Positions 37,454 to 46,001 of a DNA stretch of 50,514 nt are shown here, piece by piece. The DNA is from Gammaproteobacteria bacterium (GTDB lineage Bacteria > Pseudomonadota > Gammaproteobacteria > DSM-19610), in contig WGBO01000003.1 of assembly GCA_015494295.1 (NCBI GenBank), positions 1 to 50,514 on the forward strand. Reading direction: 5' to 3'. Under the pieces are notes generated by a model. It saw only the letters and a program-made list of their open reading frames with translations, did not search any database and had not been told where the DNA came from. Made by a program: the position numbers and the translations under genes. The number at the start of each line of letters is the position of its first letter. Position 1 is the stretch's first letter.

Positions 37454-40220
37454 AGTCTTCTCCCTTTTCCTGCTTGGCGTAGCGCACCGGCACCAGTTCG
37501 GCGAGTTCGGCCAGGCTCTTGCGAACCCAGGTGTCGTAGATGCCTTCGGCGGTGCGCCGCGCGTTGGTTTCGTGTACCTCGATGGCCTTTTCCTCAAAGG
37601 GATAGGCCTGTTCCTCGAGCAGGATCTCGTACTGTTCGAGGGCGTCGGCGTCCAGGTTGCGCGGGCGTTCCGAGTTCATGAGCGCGGCGCCGAAGTCCTT
37701 GTAGATTTCGCCGATGCGGAAGGTCGCTTCGGTGGTGACATCCGCGACCTGGTAGGCGGCGGCCTCGGTGTAGCCCTTGATCGCGGCTTTCATGTGCTTT
37801 TTCTTGCGCAACAGGCTTTTCTTCAGCGGCGCTTTCAGGGCTACCTTGCGGTAGGCGGCGTGGGCATCGGCCACCAGCGCCAGGCGTGCGTGCGCGGCCA
37901 GGTAGCGGGTGCGCTCGGAGCGCTGTGCGCCCGCGCCGCGATCGGCCTTGACCAGGCGTTTCTGCCAGTAGCGCTGTTTGGCGGTCTGCCCGCTGGCGCC
38001 ATACAGGAGCACCAGTTTCTGCTGCGCCTCCATGGCGGCTTCCACCGGTTCGGGGAATTCCTTGACGAAGCGCTTGTAGGCGCTGACCGCCTTGCCGGTT
38101 TCACCGGCCTGTTCGTAGAGCGCGGCGGTGGTGAGCCGCGCCTCGCGCCGCAGCGCCGGGTCCTTCTCGTCCCCGGCGATGCGGCCGAACTCGCGCGCGG
38201 CGAGCAGCGGCTGCCCGTTTTCGCGGTACAGCACCGCGAGCTTGCGGGTCACGTCTGCCTGCAGGCGGTGTCCGCGGTTGGCCCCGCGCCAGCGTTCGAG
38301 AATGCGGATCGCGTCCGCCCAGCGTTGCAGGGCGATATACGCGGTCGCTGCGTCGTACTGCGCGGTGACGTTGATGGGAGATGCCGGCACGATGTCGGCG
38401 ACGCGCAGGAAATGCGCGGCGGCGGTTTCGAGCTGTCCCGCGTCACGCGCCTGTTCGCCCTGCTTGTAGATGCAGGCCGCCAGCTTTTCCCTTAGCGCGC
38501 CGCGTTTGGCATCCTTGCGCGGCGTGCGCGCCAGCACTTCGCGGTAGGCGGCTTCCGCCCGCGGGAAGTCGCCGGTGTCGAAGCGCGCGTGGGCTATCAC
38601 CGTCCAGGCCGACAGCGCCAGCGCGGCGTCGGCGCGCGGGTCGTTGCTGACCGGAAGCGCGGCCTCGATGGCGCCGGCGTAGTCGCGCAGCGCATAGAGC
38701 TGCTGCGCCGCCAGGGTGCGCACCGGCAGGGCCTGCGGGTGCGCGGGGAAGGCGGTGACGAAACGCAGCGCGCTGGTGATGCCGGCGCGGTGCCAGTCCT
38801 CGCGCGCGCGTCCGGCCAGTTGCGGTTCGTGCTTGCGGTAGGCGAGCAGCGCCGCGTAGCCGGACTCGGCGGCCTTGTCGTGGGCGCCGTAGCCGTAGGC
38901 GGTGCGTTCGTACTGGGTCGCCGCGTCGCCGTGGGCGCCGGCGCTGGTGAGCAGCTCGGCATACAGGAAGTTCATGTACGGCGCCCGCGGGCTGGACGGG
39001 AAGGCATCCAGAAACAGCCGGTACCACTTGCCCGCCTCGGCCTGGTCGGCGGGTTTTTTTCCTTGCTGCGCCAGCGCGTGGTAGTGCTCGGCGATGTCGC
39101 GCAGGTGGCGTTGAACCTGGGTGAGCACGTCCGGCGAGTCGGCCGGGTCGTGCTGGCTCCAGTAGTCGCTGGACGGTTGGTAGCGTTCGACGAAAGCCTC
39201 TTTCTCCTCCAGCACGCGGGCGCCGAAACCGGCCTGCTTGTAGACGTCGATGACGCGCGACTGGAACAGCGGCGCCTCGCGGTGCTGCGGGTGCGCCGTG
39301 GCGAACAGACGGTAGGTGTCGGCGGCATCGCTGTAGCGTTCCTTGGCAAGGTGCAGCCCGGCCAGGCGCGCGTACAGCAGCGGTTCGTAGCTGCGCGCGC
39401 CACGCGTGGTGAAGAAGTCGCGGATGGCGTTGTTGTCGCCGAGATAGGAGAAGCTGAGGCTCACCGCGCGCAGGGTGTCGTCGAGCCGTTCCTGGTCGGC
39501 GCGCGCCAGTCCGTCGGGCAGGGCGGTGCTGTCGTGGTCGCCCAGCATCTCGTCGAGCAGCGTCAGGTAGGCGTCGAGCGCCGACTCGTAGTCGCTGAGC
39601 TTGAAGCGCGACCAGCCAAGCTTGTACAGCGCCTGCTGGTGGAACACCGACGCGGCGCCGGTGTCCAGCACCGCCTGGTAGGCTTGCGCCGCGTCGCGGA
39701 ACCGGCGCTGCATGAACAGGTACTCGCCGCGCCGGAACTGGGCTTCGTCATACTTGTCCTCGCCGCTGTAGCGCTCGGCGTAGCGGGTCAGCGCCTGCAT
39801 TGCGGGTTCCGCCTCGCCGGACTGGTCCCAGGCGCGCGCCAGTTGGTAGAGGGCGGTGTCGTTGCGCTGGTGGTCGGGGTAGCGCGCCAGCAGTTCGGCA
39901 TACAGGCGCGCGGCGCGCGAGGTGCTGCCGGCCACGGCCTGACCCTCGCCGAGCGCGTCCTGTTCCTCGGCAAGGTACAGGTCGGCGAGACGGCGCATGG
40001 CTTCCGGCACGAAGCGGTTGTCCGGCGACTCGTCGAGGAAGGCCTGGTAGTGCCGCATGGCGGCCTGGCGGGGATTACGGGTTTCCAGCGCGGGCGCTTC
40101 CGGCAGGCGCGGCGTGCGCAGCGAGGCGACGGTGGGTTCATCGCCGCCCGGCAGGTGCAGGGAACCGCAGCCGCCGGCCAGCAGCGTCGTCGTGAGCAGC
40201 AGACCCAGCCGCGCGTTCAT
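37434..40220 (-). CDS. large TPR lipoprotein (GltD/AgmU-like by layout)
   Basis: This 928-residue protein starts with lipobox LAGGC (Cys18) and then consists almost wholly of tetratricopeptide-type helical repeats: residues 55-180, 190-330, 380-520 and through to about 830. Examples are YQAFLDESPDNRFVPEAMRR, YAELLARYPDHQRNDTALYQ and YREVLARTPRKDA. I chose ATG 40220, which overlaps the upstream gene by 4 bases; the open frame further upstream is only the antisense-like extension inside the previous gene. The C-terminus reads EDFVAVLQ. Likely a periplasmic scaffold anchored in a membrane; the resemblance to Myxococcus GltD/AgmU is inferred from size and context. Confidence 0.87.
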   Translation of the reverse strand: MNARLGLLLTTTLLAGGCGSLHLPGGDEPTVASLRTPRLPEAPALETRNPRQAAMRHYQAFLDESPDNRFVPEAMRRLADLYLAEEQDALGEGQAVAGSTSRAARLYAELLARYPDHQRNDTALYQLARAWDQSGEAEPAMQALTRYAERYSGEDKYDEAQFRRGEYLFMQRRFRDAAQAYQAVLDTGAASVFHQQALYKLGWSRFKLSDYESALDAYLTLLDEMLGDHDSTALPDGLARADQERLDDTLRAVSLSFSYLGDNNAIRDFFTTRGARSYEPLLYARLAGLHLAKERYSDAADTYRLFATAHPQHREAPLFQSRVIDVYKQAGFGARVLEEKEAFVERYQPSSDYWSQHDPADSPDVLTQVQRHLRDIAEHYHALAQQGKKPADQAEAGKWYRLFLDAFPSSPRAPYMNFLYAELLTSAGAHGDAATQYERTAYGYGAHDKAAESGYAALLAYRKHEPQLAGRAREDWHRAGITSALRFVTAFPAHPQALPVRTLAAQQLYALRDYAGAIEAALPVSNDPRADAALALSAWTVIAHARFDTGDFPRAEAAYREVLARTPRKDAKRGALREKLAACIYKQGEQARDAGQLETAAAHFLRVADIVPASPINVTAQYDAATAYIALQRWADAIRILERWRGANRGHRLQADVTRKLAVLYRENGQPLLAAREFGRIAGDEKDPALRREARLTTAALYEQAGETGKAVSAYKRFVKEFPEPVEAAMEAQQKLVLLYGASGQTAKQRYWQKRLVKADRGAGAQRSERTRYLAAHARLALVADAHAAYRKVALKAPLKKSLLRKKKHMKAAIKGYTEAAAYQVADVTTEATFRIGEIYKDFGAALMNSERPRNLDADALEQYEILLEEQAYPFEEKAIEVHETNARRTAEGIYDTWVRKSLAELAELVPVRYAKQEKGEDFVAVLQ

Positions 40221-42091
40221 GGCCGCGCCTCCGCCGCCGGGCTGGCGGCAAGCTGGTCGTAACTGCGGGCCAGTGCGTAACGCGCCTGCGCGCGGTAGCT
40301 CACCAGCCGCTGCCGGCGCGCTTCGAGTTCGGCCATCGCCAGGCGATGGATCTGGCGGCTCGCCTGTTCCCGGGCCTGGTGTATCGCCGGCAACAGGGAC
40401 CGGATGCGGGCGCGCAGCGCGTCGATGCGCTGCCGGTAACCGGCGAATCCCCGCGGCACGTCTTCCAGCGCCTGTTCGAGGCGCGCGCGGTGCGCGTCGA
40501 TTCCGGCCAGCAGCGGTTCCACTTCGGAGATCTGCTTGCGCAGCGCCCACAGCCTCTGCGGGTAGTCGTCCTGCACCTGCCAGTAGAGCACGCCGCGCAA
40601 CCAGCGCGCCTTGTCGCGCAGCGCGGCCTTGCGGGGATGGTTGTCGGGGATCGCCGCCAGGGTGGCTTCGACCTTGTCGAGCCGTGCGAGCTGCGCCAGC
40701 TCACGCCCGCTGGCGAGCGCCAGCGGATCGGGGTGGCGGTCCTGCGCGGCGAGGGTGTCCTTCAGTGCCTGCCAGCGTGCGCGCAAGGTGGTGGCGCGGT
40801 CCTCATCCAGGTATTCACGGACCTGTGGCGCGCGTGCGCCGTAGGCTTCGCGGCGGGCGTCGACCATGTCCTCGAACAGGGCGGTGTCGGCAAGGCGGCG
40901 CTTCAGGAACGCCTGCAGAAAGCCGAGGTCGCGGTAGTCCTTGAGGTTTTCCTGGAAGGCGTGTTGCGACAAGACGTCGACCAGGTAGGCGCCGGACGGA
41001 ATGTCGTCCAGCGCCGGCAGTTGTTTCAGCCAGCCGCCGGACTCCAGGCTGTCGGCCTGGCCGAGCAGATCGAGCAGCGAGCCGGACGCGATGTCGGCGA
41101 TGGCCCGGTCGAGTTTTTGCTGCTCGCTGTCATAGTAGGCGATAGCCTGTTCGTAGAAATACAGGGCGCGTTCGCGGTCACCGAGCCGGGCGAAGGAATA
41201 GGGAACGGCAAGCCGCGCCTCCTGCGCGGCCGGCTGGCGGCTGTCCAGTTCCAGCAGTTTCAGCCAGGGCGTCAGTGCCGCCTCGAAGTTGCCGCGTTCG
41301 GCGTCGGCCCAGCCGGCGCCGAGCAGCGCTTCCTGCATGAAGGGCCCGCGCAGGCGCACCCGGCCGAGATAGGCGTGCGCCTGTTCCGGCTCGCCGGCGC
41401 GCAGCAGGCGGTAGCCAAGCGCCAGGTTGGCGCGATCGCGCAGGGCGCGCAGTTCCTCGCTGTCCACGCGCGCCTGGCCGAGGGCGTCGAGGGTCTTGCG
41501 TCCGGCCTCGATGTCGCCGGCGCGCAGTTGCGCGATACCCTTGTTGATGCGCAGGTAGGCCGCCATGTCGCCGCCCGCCTTGTGCTGCTCCAGCCAAGCG
41601 GCGGCCTCGCCATCGCGGCCCATGGCCATGTAGATGTTGGCGCCCAGTACCGCGAGTTGCGCGCGGTTGTCCGGGTCGTCCGGTTTGTCCACTCGTTGCA
41701 GTGCCTCCAGGGCCTTGTCGTGCAGGCCGCGCTGGTAGGCGATGCGCGCCAGGTAGAGCCAGGCGCGGTTGCGCAGCTCCGGGCTGGTGTCCTCGCCCAG
41801 CAGGCGCGTGAAGCGGCGTTCGGCCGGCGCCAGCATGCCGTAGGACAACTGGAGTCCGCCGAGCAGCAGTTCGGCCTCGTCGCGGTGGTGCGGCAGCAGG
41901 GACTGTTTCTGTGCCGCCATCAGGTGGGAAATGGCGGTGAAATAGTCGTCCTGGTAGAAATGGAACAGGACCTCGCCGTAGTGCAGGTCCTGTACGCGCT
42001 GCGGCCGGTCGGCGCCGGCGATCACGGCGCCGGACAGCAGCGCCAGTACCGGCACCAGCAGGCGCCGCGGAATGTAGAGCCTGGTCACCAT
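40217..42091 (-). CDS. exported TPR protein
   Basis: This 624-residue protein has an N-terminal signal or anchor (about 10-26) and a TPR solenoid in residues 35-330 (YGEVLFHFYQDDYFTAISHL; YLARIAYQRGLHDKALEALQ; YFYEQAIAYYDSEQQKLDRA). The C-terminal third (about 400-624) is helical and rich in Arg/Gln, probably coiled coil. ATG 42091 overlaps the preceding gene by 7 bases, and the stop overlaps the large TPR lipoprotein gene by 4 bases. It is one of three TPR proteins in the cluster, presumably periplasmic. Function by itself unknown. Confidence 0.87.
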   Translation of the reverse strand: MVTRLYIPRRLLVPVLALLSGAVIAGADRPQRVQDLHYGEVLFHFYQDDYFTAISHLMAAQKQSLLPHHRDEAELLLGGLQLSYGMLAPAERRFTRLLGEDTSPELRNRAWLYLARIAYQRGLHDKALEALQRVDKPDDPDNRAQLAVLGANIYMAMGRDGEAAAWLEQHKAGGDMAAYLRINKGIAQLRAGDIEAGRKTLDALGQARVDSEELRALRDRANLALGYRLLRAGEPEQAHAYLGRVRLRGPFMQEALLGAGWADAERGNFEAALTPWLKLLELDSRQPAAQEARLAVPYSFARLGDRERALYFYEQAIAYYDSEQQKLDRAIADIASGSLLDLLGQADSLESGGWLKQLPALDDIPSGAYLVDVLSQHAFQENLKDYRDLGFLQAFLKRRLADTALFEDMVDARREAYGARAPQVREYLDEDRATTLRARWQALKDTLAAQDRHPDPLALASGRELAQLARLDKVEATLAAIPDNHPRKAALRDKARWLRGVLYWQVQDDYPQRLWALRKQISEVEPLLAGIDAHRARLEQALEDVPRGFAGYRQRIDALRARIRSLLPAIHQAREQASRQIHRLAMAELEARRQRLVSYRAQARYALARSYDQLAASPAAEARP

Positions 42092-42600
42092 TCCCTGACG
42101 CTGAATTCCGGCCGCTGGTTGTTGGTGGCGTCGACGATCTGCAATTCGACGTACCTGGGTCCGAGACCTTTCCTGATGGTGGCGGTGGCGCCGCGCCGGT
42201 AGTCGCGGCCGTGCGGACCCTTGCCGGTGAAAAAGGCCACCAGTTCGTGCTCGCCCTTGCGGATGTTGCCGACGTGGATGCGCTGTACGCCGCCGCGGAT
42301 CAGGGCCTCGATCTCGCGCGGCGTGTACAGGTAGTTGGCGACTTCCTTGCCGTCCAGCTTCACGGTCACTGAATCGAGCTGGAAGAAGCTGCCGACGTCC
42401 ATGGACAGGAATACCGATACCTGGGTGTTGGAGGGAAACAGCAGTTCCTCCTCGAGCAGGAACAGGTCGCGATTCAGTTCCAGCACCTGCTTCTTGAGAT
42501 CCTGTACCTGTTCCTGCGCGCCGGCGGGCGGGTTTTCCGAAAGCACGGCGAGCGGCCAGGCCAGCAGGCCGGCCAGGATGGCAATGGTCAGTCTTTTCAT
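42085..42600 (-). CDS. exported coiled-coil/beta protein, unknown function
   Basis: This 171-residue protein has a signal peptide (1-21), a coiled coil (about 28-56: EQVQDLKKQVLELNRDLFLL), then a beta-rich domain (VSVFLSMDVGSFFQLDSVTV; LDGKEVANYLYTP; RIHVGNIRKGEHELVAFF). The beta part looks like an immunoglobulin-like or PEGA-like fold. I chose ATG 42600 because the signal peptide starts there and GGGAGG precedes it; the open frame upstream has no such support. It is the first gene of the 8-gene AgmX-exbD-exbD-exbB-TPR unit. Homologues are sometimes labelled as AraC regulators in databases, which the exported nature contradicts. Confidence 0.83.
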   Translation of the reverse strand: MKRLTIAILAGLLAWPLAVLSENPPAGAQEQVQDLKKQVLELNRDLFLLEEELLFPSNTQVSVFLSMDVGSFFQLDSVTVKLDGKEVANYLYTPREIEALIRGGVQRIHVGNIRKGEHELVAFFTGKGPHGRDYRRGATATIRKGLGPRYVELQIVDATNNQRPEFSVREW

Positions 42601-42985
42601 AACGCCCTCCCGTGGCGTTGCGGGCTTGCAGTGTCGTGCTCGCGAGTATCGCGTCATCGGCCGCCCGGTTTCTGCAATCGGATTCACGAACAGGGTGTGC
42701 GCGCTGTCACATCCCGCCGCATCGCCGGGTGCCTGCCCGGGCAGATGAAGCAAGGTCTGTACCATATGAAGGGTGTGCGCCGGGGGGATGGTGTCGGCTG
42801 CCGGCGGGGCGCCCTGTCCGGCTGGCGGATATGTTGCGTTTCAAGGGCTTGGCGAGGCTGGCTGGAATGCCTTGTGGTCGGGCGTGATGCGCGTTCCGGG
42901 CTGGCGCGGGGGCGCCACCGTCACCCGCTAGCGACAGTCAGCGGTGGTTTGCGGCGGAAAGCGCCGGTGGGGTGACCCGGTGTCT
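42601..42985. other. 385-base gap between redox genes and Agl-Glt-like genes
   Basis: The gap separates apbE from the motor/TPR gene set, both on the minus strand. I see no supported gene. A loose inverted repeat CCACCG...CGGTGG (about 42915-42947) follows apbE and might end its transcript, but it lacks a T-run. A GGGAGG ribosome site belongs to the next gene. A promoter for the motor genes must be here if they are transcribed separately; none is convincing by eye. Confidence 0.45.
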
Positions 42986-43999
42986 TCAGGGAGCGACAGC
43001 GGGCGACGTAGCCTTGACGCCGTCGTCGGGTTTTCTGGCGGGTTCGATGTCGCTGGAATAGTGCAGTTTGCCGTCTGCATCGACCAGGATGGCATCGATG
43101 CCGGGCAGCCGCTCGACCAGCGCCAGGCCTTTCACGAGCCCCAGCACGAACACGCTGGTGGACAGTGCGTCGGTGGTGGTGGCGTCGGGCCCGATGATGG
43201 TGACGCTGCGCAGGCCACGCGCCGAGTCGCCGCTGCGCGGGTCGATGATGTGGTGGTAGCGCACGCCGTCCTGTTCGAAAAAACGCTCGTAGTCGCCGGA
43301 AGTGGAAACGGCCACGTCGACCAGCGGGATTACCGCCACCACGCCATCGCGGTCGCGCGGGTCGCGGATGCCGATGGTCCAGGGACGGCCCCAGCGCTCG
43401 CCGGCCACGCGGCTGTCGCCGCCGGCGCGCACCAGGGCGTTGTCGATGCCGAGATCCTGAAGCAGGCGCATGCAACGGTCCACGGCGTGCCCCTTGGCGA
43501 TGCCGCCGAGGTCGATGCGCATGCCGGGGCGGCGAAAGTACACGCTGCGCCGCGCGGGGTCGAGCACCATCTGGCGGTAGTCGACGAGCGCGGTCGCGGT
43601 TTTCCGCTGCCGGTCGTCGGGACGCACCCGTTGACGGTAGTCGTAGAGAAAGCCGACGCTGGCGAAGGTCACGTCGAAGGCGCCGGTGGTCAGTTCGGAC
43701 ACGCGCTGCGCGCGCTGCAGCAGGCCGAACAGTTCCCCGCTGACGGTGACCGGGTGGCGGCCCGCTTCACGGTTGACCCGCGACAACTCGCTGCTGTCGA
43801 TGAACGGGCTCATGGTGGTGTCGATGCGGCGCATTTCCGCCAGTACCGCGTCCACCCCGCGTTGCGCGGTGGCCGTGTCCGGGTGGTAGAGTTCGACGAC
43901 GATGCGGGTGCCCATGATGTCGGCCTGTTCGCGCAGCCAGCCGCCCGCGGCGCCGGCGCTGACGACGAGCCCGAGAACGAAACACAGGACACGCTGCAT
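42986..43999 (-). CDS. apbE: FAD:protein FMN transferase ApbE
   Basis: This 337-residue exported enzyme transfers FMN from FAD to a Thr/Ser of target proteins in the periplasm. A signal peptide covers about 1-20. Family motifs are IMGTRIVVEL (28-37), DLGGIAKGHAVD (163-174), RAGGDSRVAG (191-200), HHIIDPRSG (249-257) and the metal-binding DATTTDALST (272-281). Length is normal. It follows the DUF3570 gene with a 6-base gap. No flavinylation target of the usual SGAT type is encoded beside it, so the substrate is unclear. Confidence 0.95.
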   Translation of the reverse strand: MQRVLCFVLGLVVSAGAAGGWLREQADIMGTRIVVELYHPDTATAQRGVDAVLAEMRRIDTTMSPFIDSSELSRVNREAGRHPVTVSGELFGLLQRAQRVSELTTGAFDVTFASVGFLYDYRQRVRPDDRQRKTATALVDYRQMVLDPARRSVYFRRPGMRIDLGGIAKGHAVDRCMRLLQDLGIDNALVRAGGDSRVAGERWGRPWTIGIRDPRDRDGVVAVIPLVDVAVSTSGDYERFFEQDGVRYHHIIDPRSGDSARGLRSVTIIGPDATTTDALSTSVFVLGLVKGLALVERLPGIDAILVDADGKLHYSSDIEPARKPDDGVKATSPAVAP

Positions 44000-44005
44000 G
44001 GTGCG

Positions 44006-45136
44006 TCAATACCAGATGGAGGCGAATGCCTGGATGACGTCGGCGGAGAAGCCGTAGCCGGCCAGATCCGGGTCGCCGAGGTCGGTGAAATTGTCGTAGT
44101 CAAAGAGGATATAGCTGTACTTGAAGTTGAGGGTGGCCCTGTCGATGAAGCCGTGGCTGTTGGCGAACAGCCGGTAGCTGACGCCGATGCTGGCGGTGTG
44201 GTCGGTGAAGCGGCTCAGCTCCTTGTCGCGCGCGCGGAAGTTCTGTGCGTTGGCGCGCGGGAAGAAGTCGGCGTAGAACTCGGCGTCGCTCTGCGTGTAG
44301 TAGCGGTAGCCGGCTTCCAGGATCCAGCGCGAACCCAGCGGGTGCACGTAGGCCAGTTCGGCAGTGTGGGCGTCGATGTCCCAGTCGTCGGTGTAGTAGC
44401 GGTAGCTGGCCTTGAGGGTGGCGCGGTACGGCAGGTAATAGAGGAAGTTCGCCGAGACCGCGTTACTGGTGCGCGTGTTCGGGTACAGCTCCGGTTCGAA
44501 GCCGATGCCGGAGGGGTTGGCCGGTTCCAGGAACACTACCGAGCGGTAGGGATTGTTCAGGTAGCCTTCGTCGGTCACCGCGTCGTAGTTGAGGCTCATC
44601 AGCAGGTTGCGGGTCAGCACCTGCGACAGGGAGATATGGTAGTTCTGGTGGTCGGCGTTCTCGGCGAAGGCGTCGTCGCCATTGCGCAGCACGTCGTCCA
44701 TGCCGCGCGAGTAGCCCAGGGTCACGGTGGTCATGTTGCCGAACAGGGTCTGGCTGAAGGAGATTCCCCAGGTGTCGGCCTTGTAGTCGCTCTCCTCGCT
44801 GTTGGTATAGGACAGAGACATGATGGTGTTGGCGTTGAGCAGGTCGACGCCGAGCGAGTACTGGGTGCGGCTCTCCGAATACTCGCTGCCCTGCGTGATC
44901 ACGTCGATGGAGGCGCTGCTGATGCTGTCCACGTAATAGTTGGCGTTGAGCGAAAAGCGCCTGGCGTCGCCCTTGCGGATGAGGATGGAGGGGCCGGTGA
45001 CCTCGACGCCGCCACCGTCGTAGGAATGGTACAGGGCGTCCGCGCGGTCCTCGGGCAGCACCGCCGCGCCTGCCGCCAGCGGCAGCCACGCCAGGCAGGC
45101 GGCGAGCAGGCGCCGCAGCCTGTCAGTTGCAGCCAC
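44006..45136 (-). CDS. DUF3570 outer-membrane-barrel-like protein
   Basis: This 376-residue protein has a signal peptide (about 1-22) and then many alternating beta strands with aromatic ends (LSLSYTNSEES; ATLKASYRYYTDDWDIDAHTAEL; WILEAGYRYYTQSDAEFY), ending in FASIWY, consistent with a barrel that terminates in an aromatic. This matches the DUF3570 family. The start is GTG 45136, with GGAGG five bases upstream; both lie in the last codons of the DUF4266 gene (14-base overlap). DUF3570, DUF4266, a thioredoxin and ApbE commonly travel together. Function is unproven. Confidence 0.85.
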   Translation of the reverse strand: MAATDRLRRLLAACLAWLPLAAGAAVLPEDRADALYHSYDGGGVEVTGPSILIRKGDARRFSLNANYYVDSISSASIDVITQGSEYSESRTQYSLGVDLLNANTIMSLSYTNSEESDYKADTWGISFSQTLFGNMTTVTLGYSRGMDDVLRNGDDAFAENADHQNYHISLSQVLTRNLLMSLNYDAVTDEGYLNNPYRSVVFLEPANPSGIGFEPELYPNTRTSNAVSANFLYYLPYRATLKASYRYYTDDWDIDAHTAELAYVHPLGSRWILEAGYRYYTQSDAEFYADFFPRANAQNFRARDKELSRFTDHTASIGVSYRLFANSHGFIDRATLNFKYSYILFDYDNFTDLGDPDLAGYGFSADVIQAFASIWY

Positions 45137-45353
45137 AGCCGCCTCCGTGCCCGCCTTCCGCGCCGCGTGCGCCTTCCCGGACCTGGTAGATGTGGCTGCC
45201 ATAGGCGTCCGACACCGGGTTGCGGCTGAAACTCATGATGGGGTCGGCGAGGTGGGTGCGCTCGTAGGGCTTGACCCAGGGTTCGATGCCGCTGCAGCCC
45301 GACAGCAGGGCCAGCGCGGCGAGTGCGGCCGTTATCCGGTACATGCCATTCAT
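45123..45353 (-). CDS. DUF4266 small lipoprotein with Gly/Cys tail
   Basis: This 76-residue protein has lipobox LSGC (Cys20), the DUF4266 core (WVKPYERTHLADPIM) and a Gly-rich tail ending HGGGCGCN. The two tail Cys residues are a conserved feature of the family and could bind a metal, form a disulfide or be modified. The start overlaps the tlpA-like gene by 4 bases. The tail codons contain the ribosome site of the DUF3570 gene. Function unknown. Confidence 0.87.
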   Translation of the reverse strand: MNGMYRITAALAALALLSGCSGIEPWVKPYERTHLADPIMSFSRNPVSDAYGSHIYQVREGARGAEGGHGGGCGCN

Positions 45354-45862
45354 TCCCTGATCAGTTCGCGTACCTGTTGCTGGTACTGTTCCTCGTAGCC
45401 GGGCTTGTAACCATGGTGCAGGTAGCGCATGTTGCCGTCGCGGTCGATGAGGATCGAGGTCGGCATGGCTACCACCCGGTACAGTTTGCTGACCTGGCTC
45501 CGGGTGTCAAGCAGCACGGGGAAGCTCACTGGAATATCTTCGAGCATGGCCAGCGCCTGGCTGCTGTCTTCCTCGACGTTGACGCCAAGGATGGTGAAGC
45601 CCATCGGCGCGTAGCGGGTGTAGAGTTCTTCCAGCAGCGGCATTTCCTGCCGGCAGGGCGCGCACCAGGACGCCCAGAAATTGATCATCACCACTTCTCC
45701 CCGGTGCTCGCTGAGGCGCGTGTTGTCGCCGTTGCGGTTCTTCAGGGTGAAGTCCGGGGCCGGTCCTTGCGGTGTTGCTGCCAGCGTCGCGGCACTGCCC
45801 AGCAGCAGGGCGGCCGCCAGCAGTGCGCCGGTCTGTTTCAACAGGCTGTGTATCGCTCTCAT
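45350..45862 (-). CDS. TlpA/ResA-like periplasmic thioredoxin
   Basis: This 170-residue protein has a signal peptide (about 1-29) and a thioredoxin fold with WCAPC at 66-70, a conserved Glu insertion region and the cis-Pro in AMPTSILIDRDG. TlpA/ResA proteins reduce disulfides for cytochrome c maturation or other Cys proteins in the periplasm. Neighbours include a dihaem lipoprotein and a Cys-tailed DUF4266 lipoprotein, both plausible clients. GGGAG precedes ATG 45862. Confidence 0.93.
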   Translation of the reverse strand: MRAIHSLLKQTGALLAAALLLGSAATLAATPQGPAPDFTLKNRNGDNTRLSEHRGEVVMINFWASWCAPCRQEMPLLEELYTRYAPMGFTILGVNVEEDSSQALAMLEDIPVSFPVLLDTRSQVSKLYRVVAMPTSILIDRDGNMRYLHHGYKPGYEEQYQQQVRELIRE

Positions 45863-46001
45863 GCTTGTCTCCCGTTCCTTTCGTGGTACTGCGGGTAGCG
45901 GCGGGCGTTGCCGACTGTTGAACCGGCCGCCAGCCGCTGTCCGCGCAATCCCTCGCAGTTTCCGCGAGCGCCCGGCGTGCTGGCGGGACGCGGTTCACGT
46001 T

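Noticed and set aside
42944..45229. 761-codon plus-strand open frame opposite apbE and DUF3570
   Set aside because: It is antisense to genes with clear motifs and lacks signal or domain features of its own.
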